From Elusimicrobiota bacterium (lineage in GTDB: Bacteria > Elusimicrobiota > Elusimicrobia > F11): a stretch of 64,000 nt of DNA. A program made the translations under genes and the position numbers. A model generated the notes under the pieces. The model was not told where the DNA came from and searched no databases. It worked only from the letters and a program-made list of their open reading frames with translations. Each line of letters begins with the position of its first letter. Position 1 is the stretch's first letter. This document shows, one piece after another, positions 1 to 10,283 of this stretch. The stretch is taken from contig JAJVIP010000002.1 of assembly GCA_022072025.1 (NCBI GenBank), positions 39,356-103,355 on the forward strand, given 5' to 3'.

Positions 1-2
1 TG

Positions 3-3000
3 GTGATCAATTGGGGGTATGTCGGGGGCGCGAGTTATGACGCGCAGGTCTCAACGGCGGCAAACTTCTCGAGCCTGCTGCAGTCAACGACGAACACGAC
101 GCAAACCTATTTCGACTTCAAGAATCTAAATGCGAACACGACCTATTATTTCCATGTGAAGTTGGCGACTGAAACCCCCACCGCCTATGTGGGGAACACG
201 ATATCGACCATCACGGCGCCGGCGGTGTTGGTGACCGCCATTAACCCATTTTTCTCTGCCGTTTGGGCATCTTCGTTGACGGTAAATTGGAATAATTTGG
301 GCACGGTTTATTACGCTGAATTGTCCGCCTATCCTTGGTTTTCACCTTTAATATTTGGGGGCACCACATCCGTCAACTCTTTAATGATCAATAGTTTGTC
401 AGATAATACCAGCCACTACTTCCGAGTGAGGGTGGATACAGAAACCATCAATAGCTTTGGATCCAACACCATATCAACCAAAACTGTTTCATTGAAAAAT
501 CAAACTGACCTTTCCCCATCGGTAACCTTTGTGGCTCCAGATCTCATCAATGTCTCTTGGAAACAGGTGCCTGGGTTATTTTATACGGCGGTTTTGGCCA
601 CGGATCCCGGGTATGGCACTGTTGTTTCCTCTCAAACCATTAATTTCAGCAGTCGGACCTATGCCAGCCTTCAGGTCTGTACCACACATTATTTTCAGAT
701 TAAAGTCTCAACAGAATCCGATGCAAGTTTTGTACTCAACCGAATCAGTACCCAGACTCTCTGCGCTTCTGGAAACAGCGCGCTTCAATTTAATTTGGGA
801 GGGAACACCCAGAATCAGAGAGTGCAGGTGCCGCATCGAGCCGCCTATAATTTACAAGGGGAAACTACCGTTGAATTTTGGTTCCGTCGCGCGAGTATCA
901 GCACTCCCACAGCCAATGAATATCTGATTTCAAAAGATTCATATGGAAAATCGACAGGTTGGTCCATCTATTTGCAAGGCGGAACGGGGAAAATTCGGTT
1001 TGAGCCCCATGTGATTTTGGGAGGGTTGACCACCACACGGTCCATATTAAATATGGATTGGCATCACTTCGCCGTGGTCAAAAGTTCTGTCGGAGTGACA
1101 ACCTTGTATCTGGACGGAACTCTGGAGGCCAGCGCTTTTACCAATACTCCCTACACAAACCCTGACATGTTGAAATTTGGAAATTCAGAAAATTCGGGTG
1201 AAGATTTCAGTGGAACACTTGATGAAGTTCGAATTTGGAGCGCCGCTCGTTCAAGCACCGATATACGTTGCGGTCGTCGTCAAACCTTGGTCGGAAATGA
1301 AACGGGTTTGGAAGGATATTGGGATTTCAATGAAGGAGGGGGACAAATTGCCAATGACAAGTCTTCCACCCAGAATGACGGGACTCTTGGTATTTCCTCC
1401 AGTGGTGAACCGCAGGATGCTGTTTGGTTTCAAGCCGCCATTCCCGGCTTTGGTTTGGCCTGTGACTTGACGTCCCCCACGGCCTCCATTCTTTTCGCTG
1501 CCCATGGCAGCAGCCCCACCATCAGTTCGCTCACCAGCCTCTCGGGGACGGCGCAGGACAATTGGCAAATTGCGGACATGGGCCTTATTTTACGCCGTGA
1601 GTCGGATGGTTACTATTGGAGTCGAAATGGTTCCTTCTGGAGTCCTTCCCAAGTGATCAATATGGTGGACGGCACCCATGCTTGGTCCCTGCCGGCCACC
1701 AACATCCCGTGGTTTGCCAATGCTTATTACAATTTAGAGCTTTCCGTCATTGACGCTGATGGAAATATGGGGCAGGTCCAATCGCGTTTCTATGTGATGG
1801 CCGATTCAGAATCCACTCCGCCGACTTTGGGATTTATTTATCCTGTAAACAATTCCGTTTATAACCCCAACCAAATGACCAATATCAACGGAACGGCCCA
1901 AGACAATATTGGACTCCAAAGTATCAAACTAAAAATTACACGCAATTCTGATGGCTATACTTGGAATGGGTCCTCCGTTATTTGGACGAGTGGTACCTCT
2001 TGGAATTATTCAAGCGGTTTAACTGCTTGGTATAACACGATTCCCATATCGGCTTGGAATGGATCGACGGTGGCGGTTACTTATTCATTGGTGGCTGAAG
2101 CCAAGGATCTGTCGAACAACACAGCCCAACAAACCGTGACGATCACGGTTCAGCCCGAAACAACAGGAGGGGGAGGGCCTGGAGATTTGGTTCCTCCCAC
2201 CGGATCCATTTCTCATCCTGTCAATGGCAGCACGCACGCGCCTTCAGCCCTCTATTCGATTTATGGGACAGCCTCTGACCCCAATTTAATGACGGTTTCT
2301 GCCACCTTGTTATATCAGACCACCGGAAAATATTGGAATGGCGCCACCTTTAATTCCAGTTCTCCTTACTATTTGATCCCGATAAGTCTCACCGCTTGGA
2401 ATATTTCTGGATTCACAGGTGCTTCTTGGCAAAATGGGGTTTACATCTTAACGGTCACCGCCAAAGATCAGAATTTAAATACCACCGTGATTGCGTCTAC
2501 TTTCACGGTGAACAGCGGTCTTAATGGAGACAGCACCCCGCCCACGGTCCAGATTAACAGCCCCACCAATGGAGGCATTTTCAATCCGCAATCAATCGCG
2601 ATCAACGGCCAAGCCAATGATTCCAATGCGTTGCAATGGGTCCGCATCAAATTAAAAAACAACTCAACCAATTTGTATTTTGATGGCAGTTCCTTTCTCT
2701 CAGCCGCCCCCGTGGAATTACAAGCGGATGGTTTGAGTTATTGGTCACGGTATGTGCCAACCATAGCCTTTGCCAATGGTAATTACACGTTGACCGCCAT
2801 TGCCTCGGACCTGGCAAATAATCTGTCGAATCCCCACGAAATTACTTTCACGGTATCGGGCGCTTCTTCCAGCGCGGATGGTGTAAGTCCCACGGTCCAC
2901 CTCGCCTTTCCAGTGGACAATGCCACCTATACCAATGCCTACGACCTGACCAATCTGTATGGAACCGCTTCGGACAACGTTGCGATCTATTCGACCGATC

Positions 3001-6000
3001 TGTCTCTCGTTGATGATCAGGGGAAATATTGGAACGGATGGGCTTGGGAGAGCACCAGTGAAATATTCCATGTGGCCTATGGAACGTCTTCTCAATGGTC
3101 CTATAACCTGCCGGTGGGGGCTTGGAAAAACGGTTACTTCACCCTTCGCGTGAGGACGCGCGACACCAGCAACAACAGCACCAGTCTCATCATTCATTTC
3201 ACTGTGAGTGGACTGGTTGGGACGGGGTCCGCCGACACACAAAATCCCGTGAATTTAATTTACAACCCGGTGGCCAATTCGACGGGAAGCCCTTATACGT
3301 TCACCTATTTAAATGGCCAGGCGCAAGACTCGTTTGGAATCCAAGACGTTGTGATCAGCCTGGAACGTCTCAGTGACAATCTTTTCTGGACGAGTAATGC
3401 TTTCAGTGCTTCTGTTGAAACATGGATCGCGCCCACACTGACGGCCAATGGGAATTCTAAGAATTGGTCTTATTCGGTTCCGTTCTCAGCTTATGCCAAT
3501 GGACAATACCGCCTGCGGGTTCGCAGTAAAGATCCCGCCAATAACACCCAAACCGATGCGGTGTTGTTCACTGTTACAGGGGCCGCCCAAGCGGATTTAA
3601 CGGCTCCAACTTTGGCTTTCACGCAATTGGTCAACGCGCAAAGTTATTCGTCCCAAGACCTTTTGACGAAAATTGTTGGAACCGCGCAAGATGATCTTCG
3701 CGTCGACCGTGTTGAAGTAAAAATTGTGGATTCGACTTTGAATCAAAATTGGAACGGATATTCCTGGACTTCAACAGGAGAGTTTTGGCTTTTGGCTGTG
3801 GGGACACAAAGCTGGACTTGGAGTAATTTTGTGGGGATGTGGACGGCTGGGCGCAGCTATAACGTCTATGCCAAGGCCGTCGATGGCGTTGGCCATCAAA
3901 CCGTTGTGGTGGCGAGTATCACCGTATCAGGCGCCGGAGGGGCTTTGACTCCACCAACCGTGGCCATTTTATCTCCCACCCATCTTCAGACATATTCTCT
4001 CACCACCGTCCAGTTGAGCGGAACCGCGAGTGCGACCGCGGCCACCGTCACCCAAGTTGGAATTAAAATTCAGGACAAAAATACCAACGAATATTGGAAT
4101 TCCACTTCTCTTTTCTGGCAGGGAATCGAATATGTCAATACCGCCTCGATCACAGTTTCGGGCCAATGGAGTGCTCTTTTCCCGATTTACTGGCGCTCCG
4201 GGCAGTATCGAATATCGGCCCTGGCGCAAGACAGCAATGGCCTCCTCTCAATGCCACAAACGGTGGACATTCAAATCTCGAACACGGGGAGTGGAGGGGG
4301 AGATGTGACTCCCCCTGCCTCAATAGCGAATTTAGCGGCAACTCCCGGCACGACTCCTGGGAGCATCACCCTTTCTTGGACGGACACAGGAGATGATGGT
4401 TCGACGGGAACCGCGCAAACTCTCACCATAAAAACCAGTCAAGCGCCCATCTCGAGTGACGCGGACTGGACAACGGCTGTTTCAATTGAAGGTCCACCTT
4501 TCTATGCGAGTGTCACCACACCCTCGGCTTCAGGAACTGTTCGGTCCAAAACCATCAACAACCTGGTACAAGGCGTGGTTTACTTCTTTGCGATGCGGGC
4601 CATTGACGAAGCAGGGAACCGCTCCACCCTATCCAATTCAGCTTCGGCCATCGCTTTGGCCGCTAACACCACCACCGCTCATGATGGAGAAGGTTCCATG
4701 TCGCTGTCCCCTTCAACGGTGCAAGAAAATGTGCAACAAACATTGACCTTCACCTTTACGGTTGGCAGTGGAGGTCTTTCTCAAGGCGCTCAAGTGGCCA
4801 TCAATTTCCCTTCCCAATTTTCATTTCCTCAAACCCATACAAGTGGCATGTTCGGTTATGTGACGGCTACAAGTTCTAAAAATACAGTGGCCTTGTCTGT
4901 CACCACGAGTGGTAATTCCACCAACATTGGTCTGACCAGTGGATCCTTGAGCTCCGGTGATAAAATTACCATCACTTATTTGGGGTACGCCTATTGTGGC
5001 GTCAACGCCAACTTGGTCGTTCAGGTGTTGACGCGTTCCGGCAGCAATGGGCAACTCACTCCCATTTCGACTCAACCGACCCTCAGCGTCACCGCTGGAC
5101 CCGCGACACGTTTTGGTTTCGATTCCTACGAGAAATTGGTTCAGGTTGGATATATCACACCCATGACCGTTTATGCTTTGAACAATTGCGGATCAAGAAC
5201 CAATCTGACTTCCAATATTCAAATAGACGCCTCCGCCGTTCGTTGGGACAACACCAATTATGTCTATGTCAGCAACGCCAATGCCGAAATCGCCCTCGAT
5301 TCCAACTTCACCTCCCCTAGCCAGAGTAACACGTTCACCATGACGAGTGGTTCAGGGCAAAGTACTCTATACTATCGGCAAAACACTTTCGGACAAACCG
5401 ACACCAAACTTCGCCTCCGTTATCCGGATTTTTTAAATTCGAACTATACGCAAGAAACCCAATTGGATATCCGTTCCTCAAGCGTCAGCGTGTCTTTGTC
5501 AAATGTTTCCATTGATGAAGGCACACAAGGGACCCTCACCACCTTAACCACACAAATTACTCCTGGAAAGAACATTTTTATCAACTTCACCGTCCCTGTT
5601 GATAACACGTCCTCTCAAGTGTTGATTAAACGCAATGGAACGCTTGTCAAAACATTGTGGGGCTATGGTCGAGTGTTGCGTCTCTCCTGGAATCTATTAA
5701 ATGAAACCTATCAACCGGCTGTGGCGGGTTCCTACACTGTTGAAATTAAGGCCGCTGGATTGACCAACACGGATTTAACTTTCGTTCTTCAAGGCAATGG
5801 GCTCTCTGGGCGGGTGGTTAACGCGATCAACAATCAACCGGTGCCCTATGCCAATCTGAATTTTTTTGGGGCGACTACTTTCCGATCTGTGCCGGCTGAC
5901 GCTACCGGATATTATTCCATCTCAGGTTTGCCCCAAGGGACCTACACCCTTCGGGTGGAAAAAGAGGGATACCGGCCCACTGAAACAAGTGTCACCCTGA

Positions 6001-9000
6001 CCGCGGGAGAGCAAACGCACAATGTGTCGTTGGTTCCCTACTCTAAAGTTGTGATCGATTTCGCCCGCCCTCAAGCCTCCGTTTTGCCAGAAGTGTGGGG
6101 AATGATTGAAGCGAGATCCGATTCACAATATTTTAGTCTGCCCGTTCGCTTTGGATTGGGCCGGTTGGATGCTGACAATGGCGCCGTTGGGATCGACCCC
6201 GAATTTCAACTCGCTCCAGGAGTTTCGTTCACTCTGACGGCGCGCTTGCAGGGTTACACCGTGGATCCCATCAGCGTTAATTTAACACAGGGCCAAACAC
6301 AAACTTGGACGGCGGTTCTTACCAGTGAAAAGAGGATCGCCGGGACCATTCGATTGGAAAATGGTGTTGTGAACAGCTCTGGGGTGTACGTTCAAGTGGT
6401 GGGGGGAAAAGACACCAACGGGGATTATCAATTTGATTTGGGATACCCCACCCTCTTCGCAAGTGTTTACTTGCCCCCGGGAGACAATCAAGCGGCCTAT
6501 GCCTTGCCGGGCGTCCCCACAGGTTCTTATGCCGTCATGGCGCATGCGCCTGGGTTTCAATCAGCCAAATCTTTGGTCACAGTTGGGGCCTCAGACGCGT
6601 CTTTGGATCTATTGTTGACACAAGGCGGACAGCTCTCTCTGACTTTTAATGTGAGTGGAAACACAACCCTTCTTGATAGCAACGACGGGATTTCAAACAA
6701 CTTATTCCCGATCACCATTGATTATGTCGGGTCTGATGGGGCGCGTGGAGAGAAAACATATTCGGTGGCCACCCACCTCACTCAAACCATTCAGAGTTTC
6801 ACTCTTCAAGGCGTCCCCAATGGAACGCATTCCTTGTCTGTCAGAAAAATCAACGGATTTAAATTGGTTCCAGAGGGAGCGCGTTCTGTAACAGTGGCCA
6901 ATGGAGTGGGGTCCGTTACTTTTATTTTGAATCAGGCGTCGGGAGAAATTGAAGGGACCGTCACTCCTGCCAGTGGGAGTTCCATCAGCAATGTGAAGAT
7001 GATTCTTTACCTCAATGGGAAAGTCGTCTCCTCTACACCGACTTTGACAGGGAATTTCTATGAATTTTCTCGTTTGGAAACCGGTCTTTATGAATTGTTC
7101 GTTTACGACACTCAACTGAGCGCTTCACTGAGATTGACGGTTCCAGTCACAGACGGAGTTGTCACAACTCAAAATGTCACGTTTGATTCTGGGACCTATT
7201 ACGCTGTTACAGGCGTGGTTCGAACGGAAGCCCCAGGAGATTACTCCACGCTCTCCAGTATCGATACCAACAGCACCGACACCACCATTTATACGCATTC
7301 TGGAACCCAGCAAATATCCGCTCTTCGCGTGGAGGCTTATTTGCTTGATAATGGAACCATTAAAAATTTCCCGACGACTGCAGAGAAAACTTTGGTGCCC
7401 GGAACCATCGGATGGGCGGAGGTCAACCCGGCCAATGGGACATTCACATTTTCAAAACTGAGAGCCGGGGTTCCCTATCTTTTTAAATTGAACAATGATT
7501 TTGATAACGATGGGATTGATGATGTCGCCTCCGCTGTGGATGGAACCGACGGAGATCTTCAAACACTCACGGCTTCTAAGACCTTGAATTTTGTTTATAA
7601 ATCAGGATCGAACATTGAAGTGACCTTAATTGCTTCGGCCAGTGATACCGGACATGAATTGACGGCGCGTCTTTTTAACATGGATCTTGGGGGACGGCTT
7701 GTTTCAGAAAAAATCGGTACGTTAAATGAAACGTCTCTTTCCCTGTCATTCGCCAATCTCAGCAAAGGCCGATACAAAGTGGAGATTCAAGATGCAGAGG
7801 GCGAATATTCAGCGGTGCCAGCCTATTTCTCTTTAATAAATCCCTCAGAGACAAAAAGCGCACAAATATCACTTAAGAAAAGTATCAACGTCCGATTTAA
7901 GCTCTCTTTCAACAATGTCTTGATCACAGACTTGGATAGTTTGCCGACAGCCACAGAAATTATTTTGAAATCCAATGGGGTGACCTTGCTGGCCACGGGA
8001 CCTTCTCAGGATGGGACTTTCACTGTTAGTGACGTTTTACCCAATGTGGCCTATACCTTGTTCGTGAAACCGCCATTGGACCTCGACGCCGCTGAAGCCA
8101 CCAAGAGTTTTATGCCTCTGACCAAGACAGTGCAATCCACCAACGATCTTGATCTGGGCGTGTTTGTGTTGGATCCTGCCAACCTGTTTACCATTGCCGT
8201 CACCGATGATGAAGGAGTGGCCCTCCCCAACGTTCTCATCCAAATTCATCAATCCTTGGAACGGCATTTGGCTCCAATGAAAATTATGTCCGACAGTAAT
8301 GGGACGGCAAAATTCCCGATCGATACACGCGTTCGGTTCTACGACATTGGCGTCAATTTGCCGGGTGAAGTTGAAACACAAAAAGATTATGCCTTCACCG
8401 AACTTAAGATGCAGGACACCAATCTTCTTAATTCTGTGACAGTGACGCTTCAAGGCATCACCAGTAGTTTAAATATGGTTGTTTCCCCGGCTTCAGGGAA
8501 AAGTTTGAAGACCAATATCAAAGGCAAGAATTTGTCCGGTGCGACCGTTGAAATATACCGAAAAGGACAAATCTCACGGTGGCTGGAATCTTTCACCAAT
8601 GCTGATGGGGGGTTCACGTTGCCTCTGCCACCGGGTGTTTACCGCTTGGTGGTTAGGGCGGAGGATCACAAAAACCTAGAAAAAGAATTCACCTTGGACA
8701 GCGATGTTGACTTGGATCTCGGGACCCTTGTTCTTGGTGGAGGTTTGACATTGAAAGGAGACGTGTTCGATGTCTATGGCGATCCAGCGGATGTGAAGTA
8801 TGTGTCGAAAATTTTGGCGAGAAGCGCCGCCAATGAAAATTTCTACGCTGATTTAATTTCTGATGAAGACACCGGACGGGTTTTTGGATATGTCTTAACC
8901 GGGTTATCCGCTGGAACCTATGATTTGTATCAAGTCGATGAAACCGGACGTGTGACCGCTTTAAAAACAATCACGCTGGATAAAAACACGACAGCTGATT

Positions 9001-10283
9001 TGGAAATCGCCATCACGGTTCCTGAACTCACCGCCCGTTTGATTGAGAAAAAACCTGATGGAGTGAATATTCTTTTCTCCTCCACCCATGAGTTTGACAG
9101 CACCCAAGACGACCTCGACAACAATGGAACAGCCGACACAGAAGAGTTCAATGAGTTTGTCACCGTCACCACTCCCTCCAATGGCCAAAGCAATTTGGAA
9201 TTTGATGATGTCGATGCGCAAAGAAAAACAGCCTCCTATACCTATACCTGGAATGACGCCAACGCGAAGAAATTGGAGGTTACGGGACAGTTCACCACCA
9301 ATCAAATTGACCGGGAAACCGGGGAGAAATTCACCGTAACAACACAGGCCAGTTTCCACCGAGGTTTGCTTGGCCTTCAGAAACAAATTGTGCAAAAAGA
9401 AACGGGAGCTCAATTTGATTTGCAAACCGGCAGCAGCCTCATTCTTCAAGCGGATACCTTGAGGACCCTCAATGGAACGGGAATTAATTCGGAAATTTCT
9501 TTCCAAGCAGCCGATACCATAGGCGATATTGAGGCCAGCGTTGGCGCCAGCACGTTGAGCGCTGGGCAAAAGGCCATTTCACTGGCGAACGCTCTTGGGG
9601 CCTCCGCCTATCCCTCCCGCATGTACAAAGCGATCAAGGCCTTGGAGTCGTCCCCCACGGTGGAGCCGTTCAGTTCGTTCTACGACATCTTTTTGCCGGC
9701 GGGGGTCAGTCATTTCTTGAATAGACCTGGCACCATCTGTTTAACCTACGATTTGGGAGCCAACCCCGCCGACATCAACATTTACTACTTCAATGAAGCC
9801 CAGTCGGTCTACACGATTGAAAACACCAACCGCGTGGTGGACACCTCTGCTCGCCGCATTTGCGCCGATATTCGACACGCCTCGATCTTCACTGTCTTAA
9901 GCGCCAGCGCCCCCATCATTCAAGGGGACGGTTTCTCTGGTGAATTGGAAGTATTCAATTTCCCAAATCCCTTTGATTTGAATACCAAAACAGTGACCCT
10001 TCAACATCCCGGGTCCAGCAGCGCGTCCCAAAGTATTCACGGAACGATGCTTAAAATCAGCATTCCCACAAATCTCTCTGGATCGGCCGAAATCAAGATT
10101 TACAACATTGCCGGAGAATTGGTGCGGACGATTAATTCAAGCGGTTTAACGTCTGGTGCGCACAACTATCTGGAGTGGGACGGCTTAAATGATCACGGCA
10201 ACCAAGTGGCTTCCGGTGTTTATATTGGTCGATTGAGCATCGGATCTGAAGAACGCCTGTTCAAGATGGCGGTGATCAAATGA
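3..10283 (+). CDS. Giant secreted multidomain surface protein (5' end outside window)
   Basis: Open from the window edge for 3,426 codons, so the true start and any signal peptide lie upstream. Visible order: about three fibronectin-III-like modules (residues 1-250, each with a TYYFHVK/HYFRVRV strand); a LamG/concanavalin-like domain (about 255-480, with WHHFAVV and LDEVRIW); eight Ig-like repeats of about 115 residues (about 488-1430); an FN3 domain (about 1436-1556); then a long run of carboxypeptidase-regulatory-like beta domains (from about 1933, for example GTYTLRVEKEGY). The last ~110 residues (NFPNPF ... IKIYNIAGE ... LEWDGLNDHG ... ASGVYIGRL) resemble the FlgD-Ig/type IX-like C-terminal sorting domain. 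Such proteins are exported and cell-surface or extracellular; adhesion or glycan binding is plausible but not shown. It overlaps the next gene, a PorV/PorQ barrel, by ATGA, which suggests translational coupling and a shared secretion role. Confidence 0.85.
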   Translation: MINWGYVGGASYDAQVSTAANFSSLLQSTTNTTQTYFDFKNLNANTTYYFHVKLATETPTAYVGNTISTITAPAVLVTAINPFFSAVWASSLTVNWNNLGTVYYAELSAYPWFSPLIFGGTTSVNSLMINSLSDNTSHYFRVRVDTETINSFGSNTISTKTVSLKNQTDLSPSVTFVAPDLINVSWKQVPGLFYTAVLATDPGYGTVVSSQTINFSSRTYASLQVCTTHYFQIKVSTESDASFVLNRISTQTLCASGNSALQFNLGGNTQNQRVQVPHRAAYNLQGETTVEFWFRRASISTPTANEYLISKDSYGKSTGWSIYLQGGTGKIRFEPHVILGGLTTTRSILNMDWHHFAVVKSSVGVTTLYLDGTLEASAFTNTPYTNPDMLKFGNSENSGEDFSGTLDEVRIWSAARSSTDIRCGRRQTLVGNETGLEGYWDFNEGGGQIANDKSSTQNDGTLGISSSGEPQDAVWFQAAIPGFGLACDLTSPTASILFAAHGSSPTISSLTSLSGTAQDNWQIADMGLILRRESDGYYWSRNGSFWSPSQVINMVDGTHAWSLPATNIPWFANAYYNLELSVIDADGNMGQVQSRFYVMADSESTPPTLGFIYPVNNSVYNPNQMTNINGTAQDNIGLQSIKLKITRNSDGYTWNGSSVIWTSGTSWNYSSGLTAWYNTIPISAWNGSTVAVTYSLVAEAKDLSNNTAQQTVTITVQPETTGGGGPGDLVPPTGSISHPVNGSTHAPSALYSIYGTASDPNLMTVSATLLYQTTGKYWNGATFNSSSPYYLIPISLTAWNISGFTGASWQNGVYILTVTAKDQNLNTTVIASTFTVNSGLNGDSTPPTVQINSPTNGGIFNPQSIAINGQANDSNALQWVRIKLKNNSTNLYFDGSSFLSAAPVELQADGLSYWSRYVPTIAFANGNYTLTAIASDLANNLSNPHEITFTVSGASSSADGVSPTVHLAFPVDNATYTNAYDLTNLYGTASDNVAIYSTDLSLVDDQGKYWNGWAWESTSEIFHVAYGTSSQWSYNLPVGAWKNGYFTLRVRTRDTSNNSTSLIIHFTVSGLVGTGSADTQNPVNLIYNPVANSTGSPYTFTYLNGQAQDSFGIQDVVISLERLSDNLFWTSNAFSASVETWIAPTLTANGNSKNWSYSVPFSAYANGQYRLRVRSKDPANNTQTDAVLFTVTGAAQADLTAPTLAFTQLVNAQSYSSQDLLTKIVGTAQDDLRVDRVEVKIVDSTLNQNWNGYSWTSTGEFWLLAVGTQSWTWSNFVGMWTAGRSYNVYAKAVDGVGHQTVVVASITVSGAGGALTPPTVAILSPTHLQTYSLTTVQLSGTASATAATVTQVGIKIQDKNTNEYWNSTSLFWQGIEYVNTASITVSGQWSALFPIYWRSGQYRISALAQDSNGLLSMPQTVDIQISNTGSGGGDVTPPASIANLAATPGTTPGSITLSWTDTGDDGSTGTAQTLTIKTSQAPISSDADWTTAVSIEGPPFYASVTTPSASGTVRSKTINNLVQGVVYFFAMRAIDEAGNRSTLSNSASAIALAANTTTAHDGEGSMSLSPSTVQENVQQTLTFTFTVGSGGLSQGAQVAINFPSQFSFPQTHTSGMFGYVTATSSKNTVALSVTTSGNSTNIGLTSGSLSSGDKITITYLGYAYCGVNANLVVQVLTRSGSNGQLTPISTQPTLSVTAGPATRFGFDSYEKLVQVGYITPMTVYALNNCGSRTNLTSNIQIDASAVRWDNTNYVYVSNANAEIALDSNFTSPSQSNTFTMTSGSGQSTLYYRQNTFGQTDTKLRLRYPDFLNSNYTQETQLDIRSSSVSVSLSNVSIDEGTQGTLTTLTTQITPGKNIFINFTVPVDNTSSQVLIKRNGTLVKTLWGYGRVLRLSWNLLNETYQPAVAGSYTVEIKAAGLTNTDLTFVLQGNGLSGRVVNAINNQPVPYANLNFFGATTFRSVPADATGYYSISGLPQGTYTLRVEKEGYRPTETSVTLTAGEQTHNVSLVPYSKVVIDFARPQASVLPEVWGMIEARSDSQYFSLPVRFGLGRLDADNGAVGIDPEFQLAPGVSFTLTARLQGYTVDPISVNLTQGQTQTWTAVLTSEKRIAGTIRLENGVVNSSGVYVQVVGGKDTNGDYQFDLGYPTLFASVYLPPGDNQAAYALPGVPTGSYAVMAHAPGFQSAKSLVTVGASDASLDLLLTQGGQLSLTFNVSGNTTLLDSNDGISNNLFPITIDYVGSDGARGEKTYSVATHLTQTIQSFTLQGVPNGTHSLSVRKINGFKLVPEGARSVTVANGVGSVTFILNQASGEIEGTVTPASGSSISNVKMILYLNGKVVSSTPTLTGNFYEFSRLETGLYELFVYDTQLSASLRLTVPVTDGVVTTQNVTFDSGTYYAVTGVVRTEAPGDYSTLSSIDTNSTDTTIYTHSGTQQISALRVEAYLLDNGTIKNFPTTAEKTLVPGTIGWAEVNPANGTFTFSKLRAGVPYLFKLNNDFDNDGIDDVASAVDGTDGDLQTLTASKTLNFVYKSGSNIEVTLIASASDTGHELTARLFNMDLGGRLVSEKIGTLNETSLSLSFANLSKGRYKVEIQDAEGEYSAVPAYFSLINPSETKSAQISLKKSINVRFKLSFNNVLITDLDSLPTATEIILKSNGVTLLATGPSQDGTFTVSDVLPNVAYTLFVKPPLDLDAAEATKSFMPLTKTVQSTNDLDLGVFVLDPANLFTIAVTDDEGVALPNVLIQIHQSLERHLAPMKIMSDSNGTAKFPIDTRVRFYDIGVNLPGEVETQKDYAFTELKMQDTNLLNSVTVTLQGITSSLNMVVSPASGKSLKTNIKGKNLSGATVEIYRKGQISRWLESFTNADGGFTLPLPPGVYRLVVRAEDHKNLEKEFTLDSDVDLDLGTLVLGGGLTLKGDVFDVYGDPADVKYVSKILARSAANENFYADLISDEDTGRVFGYVLTGLSAGTYDLYQVDETGRVTALKTITLDKNTTADLEIAITVPELTARLIEKKPDGVNILFSSTHEFDSTQDDLDNNGTADTEEFNEFVTVTTPSNGQSNLEFDDVDAQRKTASYTYTWNDANAKKLEVTGQFTTNQIDRETGEKFTVTTQASFHRGLLGLQKQIVQKETGAQFDLQTGSSLILQADTLRTLNGTGINSEISFQAADTIGDIEASVGASTLSAGQKAISLANALGASAYPSRMYKAIKALESSPTVEPFSSFYDIFLPAGVSHFLNRPGTICLTYDLGANPADINIYYFNEAQSVYTIENTNRVVDTSARRICADIRHASIFTVLSASAPIIQGDGFSGELEVFNFPNPFDLNTKTVTLQHPGSSSASQSIHGTMLKISIPTNLSGSAEIKIYNIAGELVRTINSSGLTSGAHNYLEWDGLNDHGNQVASGVYIGRLSIGSEERLFKMAVIK
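1467..4300 (+). repeat. Eight tandem Ig-like coding repeats
   Basis: Inside the giant protein, units of about 350 bp begin near 1467, 1810, 2188, 2530, 2880, 3236, 3598 and 3945. Each opens with a PPT(V/L)-x-hydrophobic-x-x-P-V/T-N block, continues with G-T/Q-A-x-D-(N/S/D), and has an aromatic YWNG-like strand. Sequence identity between units is moderate, so this is an old protein-level repeat array, not a recent DNA duplication. Confidence 0.8.

Noticed and set aside
1467-4300. Possible CRISPR or recent DNA tandem repeat
   Set aside because: The periodicity of about 350 bp is only seen at protein level, as diverged Ig-like modules; there are no short identical repeats with unique spacers.
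8961-9569. 202-codon minus-strand frame opposite the first giant protein
   Set aside because: Antisense shadow of the regular beta-domain coding sequence; no start signal or recognisable domain.
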